DNA of 64,000 nucleotides from Brevundimonas naejangsanensis (GTDB lineage Bacteria > Pseudomonadota > Alphaproteobacteria > Caulobacterales > Caulobacteraceae): NCBI RefSeq assembly GCF_000635915.2, contig NZ_CP015614.1, positions 186,001 through 250,000 on the forward strand, written 5' to 3'. Both the position numbers and the translations under genes were made by a program. Shown in pieces: positions 48,014-57,438 of the stretch; the stretch's first letter is position 1, and each line of letters opens with the position of its first letter. The notes below the pieces were generated by a model that was not told where the DNA came from, ran no database searches, and saw only the letters and a program-made list of their open reading frames with translations.

Positions 48014-48354
48014 TGGCGACAGTGACGGTAGAGGTCTATGGCCGACCCTATGCTGTGGGATGCGCCGACGGTCAGGAGGCGCGGGTGCGCGATCTGGCGG
48101 CCCAGTTCAATGATCGGGTGCAGGGCGTGGCTGATCAGGTGGGGCAGGTCGGCGACGTTCGCCTGTTCCTGATGGCCGCCCTGATGCTGTCGGACGAGCT
48201 TGCAGAGGCGAAGCGTCAGGCGGCGGTTCAGAACTCGGGCCGGGCCAAGGCGGCGGCTGCGGCTGTTGCGGCGCCCGCTGCGAACAGTGAAGGCGTGGCC
48301 GAGGCGTTGAACGCCGTGGCCGCAAAGATCGAGAAGATCGTCCAGACGATATAG
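48013..48354 (+). CDS. zapA: Cell division protein ZapA
   Basis: A 113-residue protein that binds FtsZ and supports Z-ring formation. Its N-terminus MATVTVEVYGRPYAVGCADG with RVRDLAAQFNDRV and LFLMAALMLSDELAEA matches ZapA. The C-terminal half is an Ala-rich helix. It is translationally coupled to the small coiled-coil gene. The 6S RNA gene and 5-formyl-THF cyclo-ligase follow, the usual gene order for ssrS. Confidence 0.88.
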   Translation: MATVTVEVYGRPYAVGCADGQEARVRDLAAQFNDRVQGVADQVGQVGDVRLFLMAALMLSDELAEAKRQAAVQNSGRAKAAAAAVAAPAANSEGVAEALNAVAAKIEKIVQTI

Positions 48355-48363
48355 GACGCCGAC

Positions 48364-48513
48364 GCCTCTCCCTCCCTGTCCAGGGGAGGGTGGCTGAGGC
48401 CGTCAGGCCGAAGCCGGGTGGGGGCGGCGAGGCTATTCAGGCGCTGAGTGCCTATCACCAAGCCCTCCCCACCCGGTCGCTGCGCGACCACCCTCCCCGG
48501 GACGGGGAGAGAG
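48364..48513. repeat. Type A element (complete) between zapA and 6S RNA
   Basis: Left arm CTCTCCCTCCCTGTCCAGGGGAGGG, inner hairpin region GGCTGAGGCCGTCAGGCC, GGGTGGGGG. The core is about 45 bp. The right arm is CCCTCCCCACCCGG, inner TCGCTGCGCGA, CCACCCTCCCC-GGGA-CGGGGAG. The 3' end is about 17 bp before the 6S RNA -35 box. Confidence 0.75.
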
Positions 48514-48530
48514 AATCGCGCGCTTCGCCA

Positions 48531-48559
48531 TTGTTGAAACCCGCCCGAACGCCTATCTT
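48531..48559 (+). promoter_or_regulatory. Probable promoter of 6S RNA
   Basis: TTGTTG (48531-48536), a 17-bp spacer, and TATCTT (48554-48559), with the predicted RNA start a few bases later. It is a sigma-70-type arrangement. Confidence 0.55.
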
Positions 48560-48561
48560 GC

Positions 48562-48735
48562 TTGGCGGCGGGTCCTGCTGCGGCTCACGTCGAAGACAAC
48601 ATATCCTTCTGACCTTAATTCACTCATAGGGATCTGTCCCTGTCCGGGCTCGAGGGCCTGGGCATACGGAGCCCACCTGGCTACCCAGGTCGAGAGGATT
48701 TAAACGTTCTTCACGGCTCACGCGGCGCCGCCAAC
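48562..48735 (+). ncRNA. ssrS: 6S RNA
   Basis: The gap between zapA and the 5-formyl-THF cyclo-ligase gene is the usual site of 6S RNA in proteobacteria. The region has a closing stem TTGGCGGCG (48562-48570) pairing perfectly with CGCCGCCAA (48726-48734). The interior has an AT-rich bulge region (CCTTAATTCACTCATAGGG and GAGGATTTAAACG) and paired GC-rich arms (CCTGGGCATACGG, CCACCTGGCTACCCAGG). It ends with CCCTCTTTTTT. 6S RNA binds the RNA polymerase housekeeping holoenzyme. Exact ends are uncertain by several bases. Confidence 0.82.
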
Positions 48736-48751
48736 CCTCTTTTTTAGCGCG

Positions 48752-48831
48752 CTATGCTCACGACGCGGTCGCTCGCGGCTTGAGCGCGTTTTCTGCGCTA
48801 TCGCTCGCCGCGCGGCGGCTCGCTGGCTGAG
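48752..48831. repeat. Two diverged REP-like units after 6S RNA
   Basis: CTATGCTCA..CGCTCGCGGCTTGAG (48752-48784) and CTATCGCTCGCCGCGCGGCGGCTCGCTGGCTGAG (48798-48831), spaced 46 bp apart. These share ends and spacing with the 45-bp tandem array at 23643-23818. Confidence 0.65.
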
Positions 48832-48837
48832 CGCTTC

Positions 48838-48961
48838 TCCTCCCCATTTCATGGGGAGGTGGGTCGGCGGCGAAGCCGATGAGACGGAGGGGCCGTTCCC
48901 GCGGGCGCGACTGCCCCTCCACCGCTAAGCGGTCCCCCTCCCCACAAAGTGGGGAGGAAAG
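48838..48961. repeat. Type C element (complete) before the formyl-THF ligase gene
   Basis: Left arm TCCTCCCCATTTCATGGGGAGG, an inner hairpin GTCGGCGGCGAAGCCGAT and GGAGGGGCC. The core is about 20 bp. The right arm is GCCCCTCCACCGCTAAGCGG, then TCCCCCTCCCCACAAAGTGG and GGAGGA. It is the complete form of the half-element found in the capsid gene. Confidence 0.75.
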
Positions 48962-48989
48962 ACGACGCACGACCGTGTAGAGAAGCCCG

Positions 48990-49535
48990 ATGACCCCCAA
49001 GCATGAACTTCGCGCCGCCATGCGCGCCCTGCGCAAGCGTCTGGCCGAGGCCGACGCCGAGGCGGCCGAGCGCGCGGCGGGCCATGCCGACGCCCTGCCG
49101 CCTGGCGAAACGGTCGCCCTCTATCGCGCGATGGGGTCGGAACTGGATGCGGACGCCCTCGCCAATGTCCTGCACCTGTCCGGCCGCCGCCTATGCCTGC
49201 CGGTGGTGCTGGAGCGCGACGCGGCCATGATCTTCCGCGCCTGGGCGCCGGGCGAGCCGCTGGAGCTGGACGCCGCCGGATGCCCGGCGCCTCTGCCGCT
49301 CGCTGACGCCGTGACGCCGGACCTGATCCTGACGCCCCTGCTGGCCTTCGATGCTCACGGCGGTCGGCTGGGGCAGGGGGGCGGCTATTACGATCGGACG
49401 TTTGCCGTGCTGCCCGACGCCCGCCGCATCGGCTTCGCCTATGCCGGGCAGGCGGTCGATCGCCTCGATCTGGAACCGCATGACATCCGCCTGCATGGCG
49501 TTTTGACCGAGACCGGCTATAGAGCCTTCCCATGA
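48990..49535 (+). CDS. 5-formyltetrahydrofolate cyclo-ligase
   Basis: A 181-residue enzyme that converts 5-formyl-THF to methenyl-THF with ATP. The N-terminal KHELRAAMRALRKRLAEAD and the C-terminal signature LTPLLAFDAHGGRLGQGGGYYDRTF are diagnostic. It lies downstream of 6S RNA, as in many bacteria, but a type C repeat and REP-like units now separate the two. Its last codons overlap the next gene by 4 bp. Confidence 0.92.
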   Translation: MTPKHELRAAMRALRKRLAEADAEAAERAAGHADALPPGETVALYRAMGSELDADALANVLHLSGRRLCLPVVLERDAAMIFRAWAPGEPLELDAAGCPAPLPLADAVTPDLILTPLLAFDAHGGRLGQGGGYYDRTFAVLPDARRIGFAYAGQAVDRLDLEPHDIRLHGVLTETGYRAFP

Positions 49536-50353
49536 GATTGGCGTTTTTCGGTGACGTGGTCGGCAAGTCCGGGCGCGATGGGCTTTCGGACCACCTGCCG
49601 GGGCTGAGGCGCGACCTCAAGCTCGACTTCGTGGTGGTCAACGCCGAGAACGCGGCGGGCGGTTTCGGCATCACCGAGAACACCGCCAACGACATCTTCA
49701 ACGCCGGGGCCGACGTGCTGACGCTGGGCAACCACAGTTGGGACCAGCGCGAGGCCCTGACCTATATCGTGCGCGAGCCGCGCCTGATCCGCCCGGCCAA
49801 CTATCCGCGCCTGATGGACGCGCCGGGGCGCGGCGCCGACGTCTTCGTCACCGCTGACGGCCGCCGGGTGCTGGTCATCAACGTGCTGGGCCGCGTCCAC
49901 ATGGACCCGATGGACGACCCCTTCAGCGCGGTGGAGCGCGAGTTGGAGGCCGCGCCGCTAGGCGTGGTCGCCGACGCCGTCATCGTCGACATGCACGCCG
50001 AGGCGACCAGCGAGAAGATGGGCATGGGCCACTTCTGCGACGGCCGCGCCAGCCTGGTGGTCGGCACCCACACCCACGTCCCGACGGCGGACGCCCAGAT
50101 CCTGTCCCACGGCACGGCCTATCAGACCGACGCCGGCGGCTGCTGCGACTACGACTCCGTCATCGGCAACGACAAGGAAGAGCCGCTGCGCCGCTTTACC
50201 ACCCGTCTGTCGGGCGGCCGCTACGTCCCCGCCAGCGGCCCGGCCACCGTCTGCGGCGTCTTCGTCGAGACGGATGACCGCACCGGCCTGGCTGTGCGCG
50301 TCGAGCCGATCCGCGTCGGCGGCCGCCTCAGCCAGGCGATCCCGCAGGTCTGA
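49532..50353 (+). CDS. YmdB-type metallophosphoesterase (TIGR00282)
   Basis: A 273-residue metal-dependent phosphoesterase. Metal-binding motifs are FFGDVVGKSGRDG, VVNAENAAGG, GNHSWDQRE and GTHTHVPTAD. The Bacillus YmdB relative hydrolyses 2',3'-cyclic nucleotides and affects motility and biofilms (family knowledge). The protein may have the same chemistry, but the role here is not shown. The start overlaps the previous stop (ATGA). Confidence 0.9.
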   Translation: MRLAFFGDVVGKSGRDGLSDHLPGLRRDLKLDFVVVNAENAAGGFGITENTANDIFNAGADVLTLGNHSWDQREALTYIVREPRLIRPANYPRLMDAPGRGADVFVTADGRRVLVINVLGRVHMDPMDDPFSAVERELEAAPLGVVADAVIVDMHAEATSEKMGMGHFCDGRASLVVGTHTHVPTADAQILSHGTAYQTDAGGCCDYDSVIGNDKEEPLRRFTTRLSGGRYVPASGPATVCGVFVETDDRTGLAVRVEPIRVGGRLSQAIPQV

Positions 50354-50359
50354 CGACGC

Positions 50360-51424
50360 CTAAGCGCGTTTGGCCTGCACCAACTGCTGGCGCAGGGTGG
50401 CCAGCTGTCGGGCGCGGTGTTCAGGGGCGTGGGTTTCGCTCACATAGGCCTCGGCCGCGCGGGCCAGGGCCAGACGCCGTTCGGGCGCGACAATCAGGCT
50501 CTCGATGGCCTGGCTCAGGCCTCGCGGCGTCAGATCATCCACATAGACGGCGTGCGGGCCGCTGGCCTCGCGCAGGCCGCCGCGCCCGGATGAGACCAGC
50601 GCCGCGCCCGCCGCATGGGCCTCCAGCGCGGTCAGGCCCAGAGGCTCGGCCCAGACTGAGGGCGTCAGGGCGATGGCCGCGCGCTGCATCTCGGCGCGCA
50701 CCTGCGCCAGCGGCGCCGACTTCAGCACCCGGACGCGCTCGCCGAACCGCTCCAGCGACGCAATGTGAGGCGCGGCCCACGCTGCGTGTTTGTCCCAGTC
50801 GTTCAGCATAAGCACGGCGCGCCAGTCAGGATGGCGCTCCAGCAGGGCGGGCAGGGCGGCGCAGATCAGGTCCACGCCCTTTTCCGGCATGGCGCGACCG
50901 GCGAAGGCGATCGCCGGCTCGCGCTGGTCCCTCGGGCCGCGCCACAGCTCCACGTCGATGGGGTTGGGCACAGCGAAGGCCTTGGCCTCCAGCCGGGGGA
51001 AGTCCTTCAGAAAATCCCGCCGCGCCGCCTCGCTGACGAAGATCAGCCCGTCCATCCGGTCATAGCGCCGCTCATAGCGCCAGCGGTCGATGATATGGCG
51101 CGGCGGTTTCACTGCGTTGTGGCGATACAGGGTGATGGCCGCGTTCGGGAAATGCCGGGTCAGGGCGACGGCCTGCTGCGTCTGCTGATGGAACTCAATG
51201 ACGTCAGGGCGATAGTCGGCCAGCGCCCGACGCAGGGCTTTCAGACGGTTCGCGGCGGGCAAGGTCTGCGTCGGCACGTCGCCGTGATCCTGGGCGCCTT
51301 CGCAGCAGAAGATGCGAACCTCGCCGCTGTCCGCCCGCGCCAGGGTGCGCGCAACCGTCTCCATCGAGTTCGGCTGGTGCAGGTCGAAGCGCGCGCCGAC
51401 AGGCATGACGACGGCGGTTCTCAT
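50360..51424 (-). CDS. Glycosyltransferase family 4 protein
   Basis: A 354-residue GT-B glycosyltransferase. FAGRAMPEKGVDLICAALPA marks the donor domain. The C-terminal SVWAEPLGLTALEAHAAGAALVSSGRGGLRE has the conserved EX7E-type Glu pair. The N-terminal domain includes IEFHQQTQQAVALTRHFP. No signal peptide. It probably adds sugars to a cell-surface polymer, but the acceptor cannot be told. A lipoprotein and purL follow on the same strand upstream. Confidence 0.82.
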   Translation of the reverse strand: MRTAVVMPVGARFDLHQPNSMETVARTLARADSGEVRIFCCEGAQDHGDVPTQTLPAANRLKALRRALADYRPDVIEFHQQTQQAVALTRHFPNAAITLYRHNAVKPPRHIIDRWRYERRYDRMDGLIFVSEAARRDFLKDFPRLEAKAFAVPNPIDVELWRGPRDQREPAIAFAGRAMPEKGVDLICAALPALLERHPDWRAVLMLNDWDKHAAWAAPHIASLERFGERVRVLKSAPLAQVRAEMQRAAIALTPSVWAEPLGLTALEAHAAGAALVSSGRGGLREASGPHAVYVDDLTPRGLSQAIESLIVAPERRLALARAAEAYVSETHAPEHRARQLATLRQQLVQAKRA

Positions 51425-51440
51425 GCCCGTGCGTGTCAGG

Positions 51441-51827
51441 TCAGTCGGGGGTTCTGGCGGCGGCGCGGGCTTCCAGCGCGCGCAGGCTGGCTTCTTCGGC
51501 CTTCAGGTCTTCAGTCAGCTGGGCCTTGAGCGCCGGATCGGCGATGGCGGCCAGGGCGGCGCGCGTCTCCTGCACCGCCTGGCGTCGTGCGGCGATCAGG
51601 CGCGACAGCTCGTCCGGCTCATGCAGGGCCGGACCCGAAGCGGTCGCACGACGGATCGCCTGCGCCTCTTCTTCCTCGGTGGTTTTCAGCGCGGCGGCCT
51701 GCCGGGCGGCGGCCGCGTCGCGCAGGGCGTGCTGGACCGGATCGCCGCCCTCGAACTCGCAGGCCGACAGCAGGGCGGCGCCCGCGACGACGAGGATGAG
51801 GGCGCCAATCCGGGATTTTGCTCTCAT
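51441..51827 (-). CDS. Small putative lipoprotein with coiled coil
   Basis: A 128-residue exported protein. The signal peptide [20 protein letters not shown] ends in lipobox LSAC (Cys about 23). It is followed by a charged helical region (RQAAALKTTEEEEAQAIRRA and LKAQLTEDLKAEEASLRALE). The start overlaps the purL stop, so it is probably co-transcribed with purL. No family recognised. Confidence 0.65.
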   Translation of the reverse strand: MRAKSRIGALILVVAGAALLSACEFEGGDPVQHALRDAAAARQAAALKTTEEEEAQAIRRATASGPALHEPDELSRLIAARRQAVQETRAALAAIADPALKAQLTEDLKAEEASLRALEARAAARTPD

Positions 51828-54037
51828 CAGCCTTCGATCCAGTTCGGCATCCAGCCTTCGTGGAACTCGCGCACATGGGCGACGGGGATCCGGAACAGCT
51901 CGCCCTTCGGACCCGAGGAGGCGAAGTCCGTCCCCTTGACCTGGCCTACGACCGAGGCGTGCAGCCCGGCGGCCTGCGCCTTGGCGATCAGGGCGTCCGC
52001 GTCCGAGACGGCGACCAGATAGCGGGCCTGATCCTCGCCGAACAGGAAGGCGTGGGCGTGGGCGGCGCTGGAGGCGTTCAGCTCGATCCCGACGTCCGAG
52101 GCCAGGGCGATGTCCGCCGCCGCCCCGACCAGGCCGCCGTCCGACAGGTCGTGAACGACCGTCAGTTCGCCCGCCTCGATCAGGCCGCGCACGAAGTCGC
52201 CGGTCTTGCGTTCCAACTTAAGGTCGACCGGCGGCGGGGCGCCGTCCTCGCGGCCCAGAACTTCGCGCAGGTAAATGGAGGCGCCCAGTTCGCCGTTGGT
52301 CTGGCCGATCAGGACCAGCACGTCGCCCTCGGCCGCGCCGGCGAAGCCGGTGGTTACATCGTAGTTGGTCAGCAGGCCCACGGCGCCGACGGTCGGCGTC
52401 GGCGGAATGGCGACGCCGTTGGTCTCGTTATACAAGCTGACGTTGCCCGACACGACCGGGAAGTCCAGCTCGCGGCAGGCCTCGGCCATGCCGTCGGTGG
52501 CGCGCACGATCTGGCCCATGATCTCGGGCCGCTGCGGGTTGCCGAAGTTCAGGTTGTCGGTAATGGCGATGGGGCGGCTGCCCACGGCCGTCAGGTTGCG
52601 CCAGGCCTCGGCCACGGCCTGTTTGCCGCCTTCATAGGGGTCGGCCTGGACATAGCGTGGGGTGCAGTCGCTGGTCACGGCCAGACCCTTTTCCGTGCCG
52701 TGGACGCGGATCACGCCCGCGTCGGCGCCGGTCGAGCTGTCCTGCAGCGTGTCGGCCATGACGTGGCGGTCGTACTGCTCCCAGATCCAGCGCTTGGACG
52801 CCATGTCGGGGCAGGCGATGACCTTCAGCACCGCGTCGTTCCAGCTGTCCGGCGCGGGCACTTCGCCCGGATCGAGGCGCGGTTGCAGCTCGGGCTGGAC
52901 CCACGGACGGTCATACAGGGGCGCGTCGTCGAACAGCGGGGCCAGCGGCACGTCGCAGACGATCTCGCCGTGATGCTTCAGCACCAGATGGCCGGTGTCG
53001 GTGGTCTTGCCGATGACGGCGAAGTCCAGGCCCCACTTCTGGAAGATGCGGTAGCCGACGTCCTCGAAGCCCGGCTTCAGGACCGCCAGCATGCGCTCCT
53101 GGCTTTCCGACAGCATCATCTCATAGGCGGTCATGCCGGTTTCGCGCTGGGGCACCTTGTCGAGGTCCAGCTCGACGCCGACGCCGCCCTTGCCCGCCAT
53201 CTCGACGGACGAAGAGGTCAGACCCGCCGCGCCCATGTCCTGAATGGCGGCCACGGCGCCCGAGGCCATCAGCTCCAGCGTAGCTTCGATCAGCAGCTTC
53301 TCGGCGAAGGGGTCGCCGACCTGCACCGTCGGGCGTTTAGCGTCCGACTCGTCGTCGAACTCGGCCGAGGACATGGTGGCGCCGTGGATGCCGTCGCGGC
53401 CGGTCTTGGAGCCGAAATAGACCACGTCGTGGCCCGCTTCCGGCGCGGCCGAATAATAGATCTCGTCAGCGCGGGCCAGGCCGACGCACATGGCGTTGAC
53501 CAGGATGTTGCCGTTGTAGCCCTTGTGGAAGTTCGTCTCGCCCGCGACCGTCGGCACGCCGACGCAGTTGCCATAGCCGCCGATGCCTGAGACCACGCCC
53601 TTGACCAGGCGTTTGGTTTTCTCATGGCCCGGTTCGCCGAAGCGAAGGGCGTTCAGCAGCGCCACCGGGCGCGCGCCCATGGTGAAGACGTCGCGCATGA
53701 TGCCGCCCACGCCCGTCGCCGCGCCCTGATAGGGCTCGATGTAGGAGGGGTGGTTGTGGCTCTCCATCTTAAAGATGCAGGCGTCGCCGTCGTCGATGTC
53801 GATCACGCCGGCGTTCTCGCCGGGGCCGCAGATGACGCGCGGTCCGGTGACCGGGAACTTCATCAGCTGGTTTTTGGACGACTTATAGGAGCAGTGCTCG
53901 GACCACATGACCGAGAAGACGCCCAGCTCGACCTGGTTGGGCTCGCGGCCCAGCCGGTCCAGCAGGACCTGATATTCATTGGGGGCGAGGCCGTACTCTT
54001 CGGCCAATTGGGCGATGGTTTTTTGGGGCGCGCTCAT
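51827..54037 (-). CDS. purL: Phosphoribosylformylglycinamidine synthase, subunit II
   Basis: A 736-residue ATP-dependent ligase that forms FGAM from FGAR together with PurQ and PurS. It is the small PurL type, which needs the two separate partners; both are in this window. Motifs are [16 protein letters not shown] near the N-terminus, [24 protein letters not shown] and [20 protein letters not shown]. Its gene is separated from purQ by an inserted membrane protein gene and a small acidic gene. Confidence 0.95.
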   Translation of the reverse strand: MSAPQKTIAQLAEEYGLAPNEYQVLLDRLGREPNQVELGVFSVMWSEHCSYKSSKNQLMKFPVTGPRVICGPGENAGVIDIDDGDACIFKMESHNHPSYIEPYQGAATGVGGIMRDVFTMGARPVALLNALRFGEPGHEKTKRLVKGVVSGIGGYGNCVGVPTVAGETNFHKGYNGNILVNAMCVGLARADEIYYSAAPEAGHDVVYFGSKTGRDGIHGATMSSAEFDDESDAKRPTVQVGDPFAEKLLIEATLELMASGAVAAIQDMGAAGLTSSSVEMAGKGGVGVELDLDKVPQRETGMTAYEMMLSESQERMLAVLKPGFEDVGYRIFQKWGLDFAVIGKTTDTGHLVLKHHGEIVCDVPLAPLFDDAPLYDRPWVQPELQPRLDPGEVPAPDSWNDAVLKVIACPDMASKRWIWEQYDRHVMADTLQDSSTGADAGVIRVHGTEKGLAVTSDCTPRYVQADPYEGGKQAVAEAWRNLTAVGSRPIAITDNLNFGNPQRPEIMGQIVRATDGMAEACRELDFPVVSGNVSLYNETNGVAIPPTPTVGAVGLLTNYDVTTGFAGAAEGDVLVLIGQTNGELGASIYLREVLGREDGAPPPVDLKLERKTGDFVRGLIEAGELTVVHDLSDGGLVGAAADIALASDVGIELNASSAAHAHAFLFGEDQARYLVAVSDADALIAKAQAAGLHASVVGQVKGTDFASSGPKGELFRIPVAHVREFHEGWMPNWIEG

Positions 54038-54078
54038 GGGCGGGCCTTCTAGCCCTCTCCGAGGCGTCTGTCAGCCCG

Positions 54079-54873
54079 TCACCGGCGTTCGACGCCGCGT
54101 CTCAGACCAAAGGTGACAATGACCCCCGCCACCACCAGCACGAAGGCCGCCGCCAGGGCGGTGAAGGCCAGCACCGGCTTGATCTCCTGCTCGGCCACAA
54201 AGGCCCCGACCAGACCCCAGGCGATGGGCAGGGGATAGGCCATCGTCCGCAGCGCCCAGGTCACGCCGATCCCGACCAGGGTGGTGACGACCACGGCCGC
54301 CACGGCCCACCCGGTCGGCGACAGAGCGGCGGGCAGGGCGTCGAACGCCGTGGCCACGGTGATCAGGTTCAGCGGCGCCGCGACCGTCAGCCACCCGGCC
54401 AGCGCCGCCAGCGGCCAGATCACGAACCAGCGGTCCCGCTCCATCGCCCCGGTCGCCCGAATGGCGCGCGCGCTGGCCAGCATCGGCAGCAGCAGGGCCA
54501 GCAGCGCGGCGAAGATGACCAGAACGCTGGCGGCCTTCAGGTTCATCGCCGCCATGACGATCCAGAAGCCGATGCCGAAGAAGGCCACGGCCGACGGCCA
54601 GCCCATGCGGTTGATCAGGACGCTCTCGCCTGTCTGCGGCAGGGCCTGACGACCGGCGTAGATCAGGATTCCCAGATAAATCAGGCTCCAGATCGAAAAG
54701 GCGTATCCGGCCACCCGCAGCGTCTGGTTGCCGTCGGCGGCGAACTCGGCCTGGCTCAGGCCGAAACCGCCCAAGGCCTGCACAACGGGCACGATGACGG
54801 CGAAGACGGCGGCGGCCAGGACAGCGAGGCGGCGGGTCCGCTGGGCGGGGGTGGGGCGTTCGATGGCGATCAT
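54079..54873 (-). CDS. Polytopic membrane protein, distantly TspO/MBR-like
   Basis: A 264-residue inner-membrane protein with seven or eight hydrophobic helices. Trp-rich helices with FSIWSLIYLGILIYAGRQAL and GWPSAVAFFGIGFWIVMAAMNL resemble TspO/MBR-type proteins, but the protein is longer than TspO (about 160). The match is only by general pattern, so the family call is tentative. It sits between purL and the small acidic gene before purQ. Confidence 0.55.
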   Translation of the reverse strand: MIAIERPTPAQRTRRLAVLAAAVFAVIVPVVQALGGFGLSQAEFAADGNQTLRVAGYAFSIWSLIYLGILIYAGRQALPQTGESVLINRMGWPSAVAFFGIGFWIVMAAMNLKAASVLVIFAALLALLLPMLASARAIRATGAMERDRWFVIWPLAALAGWLTVAAPLNLITVATAFDALPAALSPTGWAVAAVVVTTLVGIGVTWALRTMAYPLPIAWGLVGAFVAEQEIKPVLAFTALAAAFVLVVAGVIVTFGLRRGVERR

Positions 54874-54994
54874 GCGTCTCTCCGGCTCAGCTTCGCCTTA
54901 ACTACGCGCCGGGGCCCAGAAGGTTCATCGGGCCACGATGGAACCGCCGCCCGCCTTCCCGCCTTGCTTTCAGGTCATTGAGAAGGAGGTCGTC

Positions 54995-55234
54995 ATGCCT
55001 GACCCAAACAAGCCGGAACCCATCGAGCAGACGCTTGAAGAGGAGGTCGAGACCAACCGCGCCCTCGAACAGGGCCTGGGCGTCGGCACCCGCGAACTGG
55101 CCGCCATCCACGAGTCCGGGGCCGAGGGCACCCTGGAGCGCGCGACCGATGAGGACGGCGAACCGGTCGAGGAAGAGGTCGAGGTCGGCGACGCTGGCCG
55201 CAGCACCAGCGTCCTGGATCGCAAGGAGCCTTAA
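54995..55234 (+). CDS. Small acidic hypothetical protein
   Basis: A 79-residue acidic protein ([20 protein letters not shown] and [18 protein letters not shown]). The strong AAGGAGGT four bases before the ATG supports the start. Its stop overlaps the purQ stop on the opposite strand by four bases. No family recognised. Confidence 0.65.
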   Translation: MPDPNKPEPIEQTLEEEVETNRALEQGLGVGTRELAAIHESGAEGTLERATDEDGEPVEEEVEVGDAGRSTSVLDRKEP

Positions 55235-55893
55235 ACCGCCGCGTAGATGCTCTGGAACAGGATGGCGCCGTCGGCGCTGCCCAGTTCGGCTTCGAACGCA
55301 CGGTCCGGGTGAGGCATCATCCCCAGCACATTGCCGCGCTCGTTCTGCAGGCCGGCGATGTCGCCGACCGAGCCGTTGGGGTTGTCGACGTAGCGGAAGA
55401 CGACCTGGCCCTCGCCCTCGATGCGTTTCAGCGTCTCTTCGTCGGCGTAGTAGTTCCCGTCGGCGTTGCCCTGGGTCATGACGATTTCGCGCTGGCCCTG
55501 ATAGCCCGAGGTGAAGCGGGTCTGGCCGTTGGCGACGGTGATGCTGATCGGCTTGCAGATGTATTTCAGGCTGCTGTTGCGCATCAGGGCGCCCGGCAGC
55601 ATCCCGGCTTCGCACAGGACCTGGAAGCCGTTGCAGATGCCGACCACGGTGACGCCGTCGTCGGCGGCCTTCTTGACCGCCTGCATGATCGGGGCTTGGG
55701 CCGCCATCGCGCCGCAGCGCAGATAGTCGCCGTAGGAGAAGCCGCCCGGCAGGACGATCAGGTCGAGGCCCTTGGGCAGTTCGGTCTCGGCGTGCCAGAC
55801 CATCTGGACCTGTTCGCCAGTGGAACGTTCGACGGCGACCTTGCAGTCGCGATCGCAGTTGGAACCGGGGAAAACAATGACGGCTGCGCTCAT
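55231..55893 (-). CDS. purQ: Phosphoribosylformylglycinamidine synthase, subunit I (glutaminase)
   Basis: A 220-residue class I glutamine amidotransferase that supplies ammonia to PurL. It has [10 protein letters not shown] near the N-terminus, the nucleophile Cys in [11 protein letters not shown], and the His/Glu pair in [14 protein letters not shown]. The chosen start [13 protein letters not shown] is the conserved one. In this group the usual order is purC-purS-purQ-purL; here other genes lie between purS and purQ. Confidence 0.95.
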   Translation of the reverse strand: MSAAVIVFPGSNCDRDCKVAVERSTGEQVQMVWHAETELPKGLDLIVLPGGFSYGDYLRCGAMAAQAPIMQAVKKAADDGVTVVGICNGFQVLCEAGMLPGALMRNSSLKYICKPISITVANGQTRFTSGYQGQREIVMTQGNADGNYYADEETLKRIEGEGQVVFRYVDNPNGSVGDIAGLQNERGNVLGMMPHPDRAFEAELGSADGAILFQSIYAAV

Positions 55894-55947
55894 GGCCGGG
55901 CCTCCTAGCACCCTTCGCGAGGAATGTCAGGCGGGGCCGCAAAATGA

Positions 55948-55975
55948 AAAGGCCGCCCACGGCGGGGCGGCCTTT
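55948..55975 (-). terminator. Terminator of the IPTL-CTERM propeller gene
   Basis: On the minus strand AAAGGCCGCCCC pairs with GGGCGGCCTTTT and is followed by CATTTT. It lies 23 bp after the stop of the propeller gene. Confidence 0.75.
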
Positions 55976-55997
55976 CCTGTCAGAGCGAACGCCCGGC

Positions 55998-57098
55998 TCA
56001 GGCTGTCTGGCGACGGCGCTGCAGCGTCAGGGCCGCAAAGCCCGCCAGCGCCATGGCCAGCAGGATCATGGCCCACTCCGTCAGGGTCGGGACGGCGGCG
56101 GGGGTCGAGGTGGTCGTGGGGCCTACCGCGATGCTGGAAGGATTGACGCCGACCGTGATGGTGTCGACCACGGTGTTCGTGGCCGTATTGATGACCGACA
56201 CCGTTCCGGGAATCCCGCCGCCAGGGGCGCCGTAGTTGGCGACGTAGAGCCGCGATCCATCGCTGGAAAAAGCCAGCGAGTGAGGGTTCGTCCCGACATT
56301 GGCAGTGGCTATCGGCGCAAGGTTTGTGGTGTCGTAGCTGCCGACAGAAGCGGAGCCGTATTGGACGACATGGACGGAGTTCCCGTTGGGATGGACCGCC
56401 GAGGCGTGGGGGCTCATTCCGACTGGATAGTCGCCCATCGCCGAATGGTCGCTTGTTCTGATTTTGGTCAATTTGCCGTCCATGGCGTTGGCGACGTAGG
56501 CGAAGCTTCCGTCACTGGAGAAGGCGACGTTGTAGGCGGACGGCCCGACCGGCACAGTCCGGACGACCTCGTGGTCGCTCGTCCGGATGACGGAGACGGT
56601 GCTGCTGTTGAAGTTGACGGCGTAAACAAAGGCGTTGTCAGGCGAAACGGCCACGCTGATGGGGCCGTCTTCGACCATCACAGTGGCGACGACGGCATTG
56701 CTGGCCGTGTCGATGACCGAGACGGTGTCCGAGCCGAAGTTGGCGCTGTAGGCGCGGGCGCCGTTGGGCGATACCGCCACGCTATAGGGCGTGGTTTCGA
56801 CGGAAATGGTGTGCACCAGGGCGTGGCTGGCGGTGTCGATGACTGAAACAGTGCCGCTGCCGGCGTTTGCGGCGTAGGCGCGAGCGCCATTGGGCGAGAT
56901 GGCTATGCCCTGGGGGTTGGCCCCGACGGCGACGGTATGGATCGAGTTCCCCTCATTGGGACGAATGATCGAAACCGTGTTGGAGCCGGCGTTGGCGACA
57001 TACAAGGTCTGAGCAAACGCCGGACCGGCCAACCCCATCGCAACGACGGCGCCGAGAAGCACGCGTCGCACGCGCCCGGCGACTGGCGTAATATTCAT
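55998..57098 (-). CDS. IPTL-CTERM protein with YVTN beta-propeller repeats
   Basis: A 366-residue exported protein. The signal peptide is MNITPVAGRVRRVLLGAVVA with AFAQ cleavage. About seven units of roughly 42 residues follow (YVANAGSNTVSIIRP, GTVSVIDTAS and VAVSPNGARAY repeat), the YVTN seven-bladed beta-propeller. The C-terminus is an IPTL-CTERM tail (VPTLTEWAMILLAMALAG, QRRRQTA), nearly the same as that of the gene within the GTA cluster. It is likely anchored or released by an exosortase-like system not in this window. Confidence 0.85.
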   Translation of the reverse strand: MNITPVAGRVRRVLLGAVVAMGLAGPAFAQTLYVANAGSNTVSIIRPNEGNSIHTVAVGANPQGIAISPNGARAYAANAGSGTVSVIDTASHALVHTISVETTPYSVAVSPNGARAYSANFGSDTVSVIDTASNAVVATVMVEDGPISVAVSPDNAFVYAVNFNSSTVSVIRTSDHEVVRTVPVGPSAYNVAFSSDGSFAYVANAMDGKLTKIRTSDHSAMGDYPVGMSPHASAVHPNGNSVHVVQYGSASVGSYDTTNLAPIATANVGTNPHSLAFSSDGSRLYVANYGAPGGGIPGTVSVINTATNTVVDTITVGVNPSSIAVGPTTTSTPAAVPTLTEWAMILLAMALAGFAALTLQRRRQTA

Positions 57099-57227
57099 GA
57101 TTGAGCCTTCCCCTCTGTGCAAGAAACGCTGGTTTCTCGCAGTCTGGGAAAAAGCACTCTTCATTGCTTATGGCAACGCTTGATGAGCGGTTATGATCAC
57201 GATGTTCTGCCGCGCCCGGTCAGCTAG

Positions 57228-57430
57228 GCGATGAGCCAGACCGCAAAACCGCCCAGCGGCAGCGCCGCCCGACCCAGCTGGTCGAGGGTCCAGCCCCACC
57301 GCCGCCCCTGCCGATCAGCACCACCACGCCGAAGTGGTCAGCGGCCCAGGCGCCCAGATTGCCCGCCATCATGCCCGGGCCAAACACGGCGAAGACCCAG
57401 GGCGCGCCTCCGGTCCCACGCCCGTCACGC
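57228..57430 (-). pseudogene. Possible frameshifted gene remnant
   Basis: On the minus strand two frames join to give coding-like sequence: PWVFAVFGPGMMAGNLGAWA and ADHFGVVVLIGRGGG in one frame, then GWTLDQLGRAALPLGGFAVW followed by LIA and a stop in the next. A frame change near 57297-57305 would be needed. Upstream it runs directly into the downstream end of the following gene, so only the tail of a membrane protein gene may remain. Low confidence; it may be a sequence error or coincidence. The rest of the gap 57099-57438 holds nothing I can name apart from the presumed promoter of the propeller gene. Confidence 0.35.
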
Positions 57431-57438
57431 GTTCGTCG

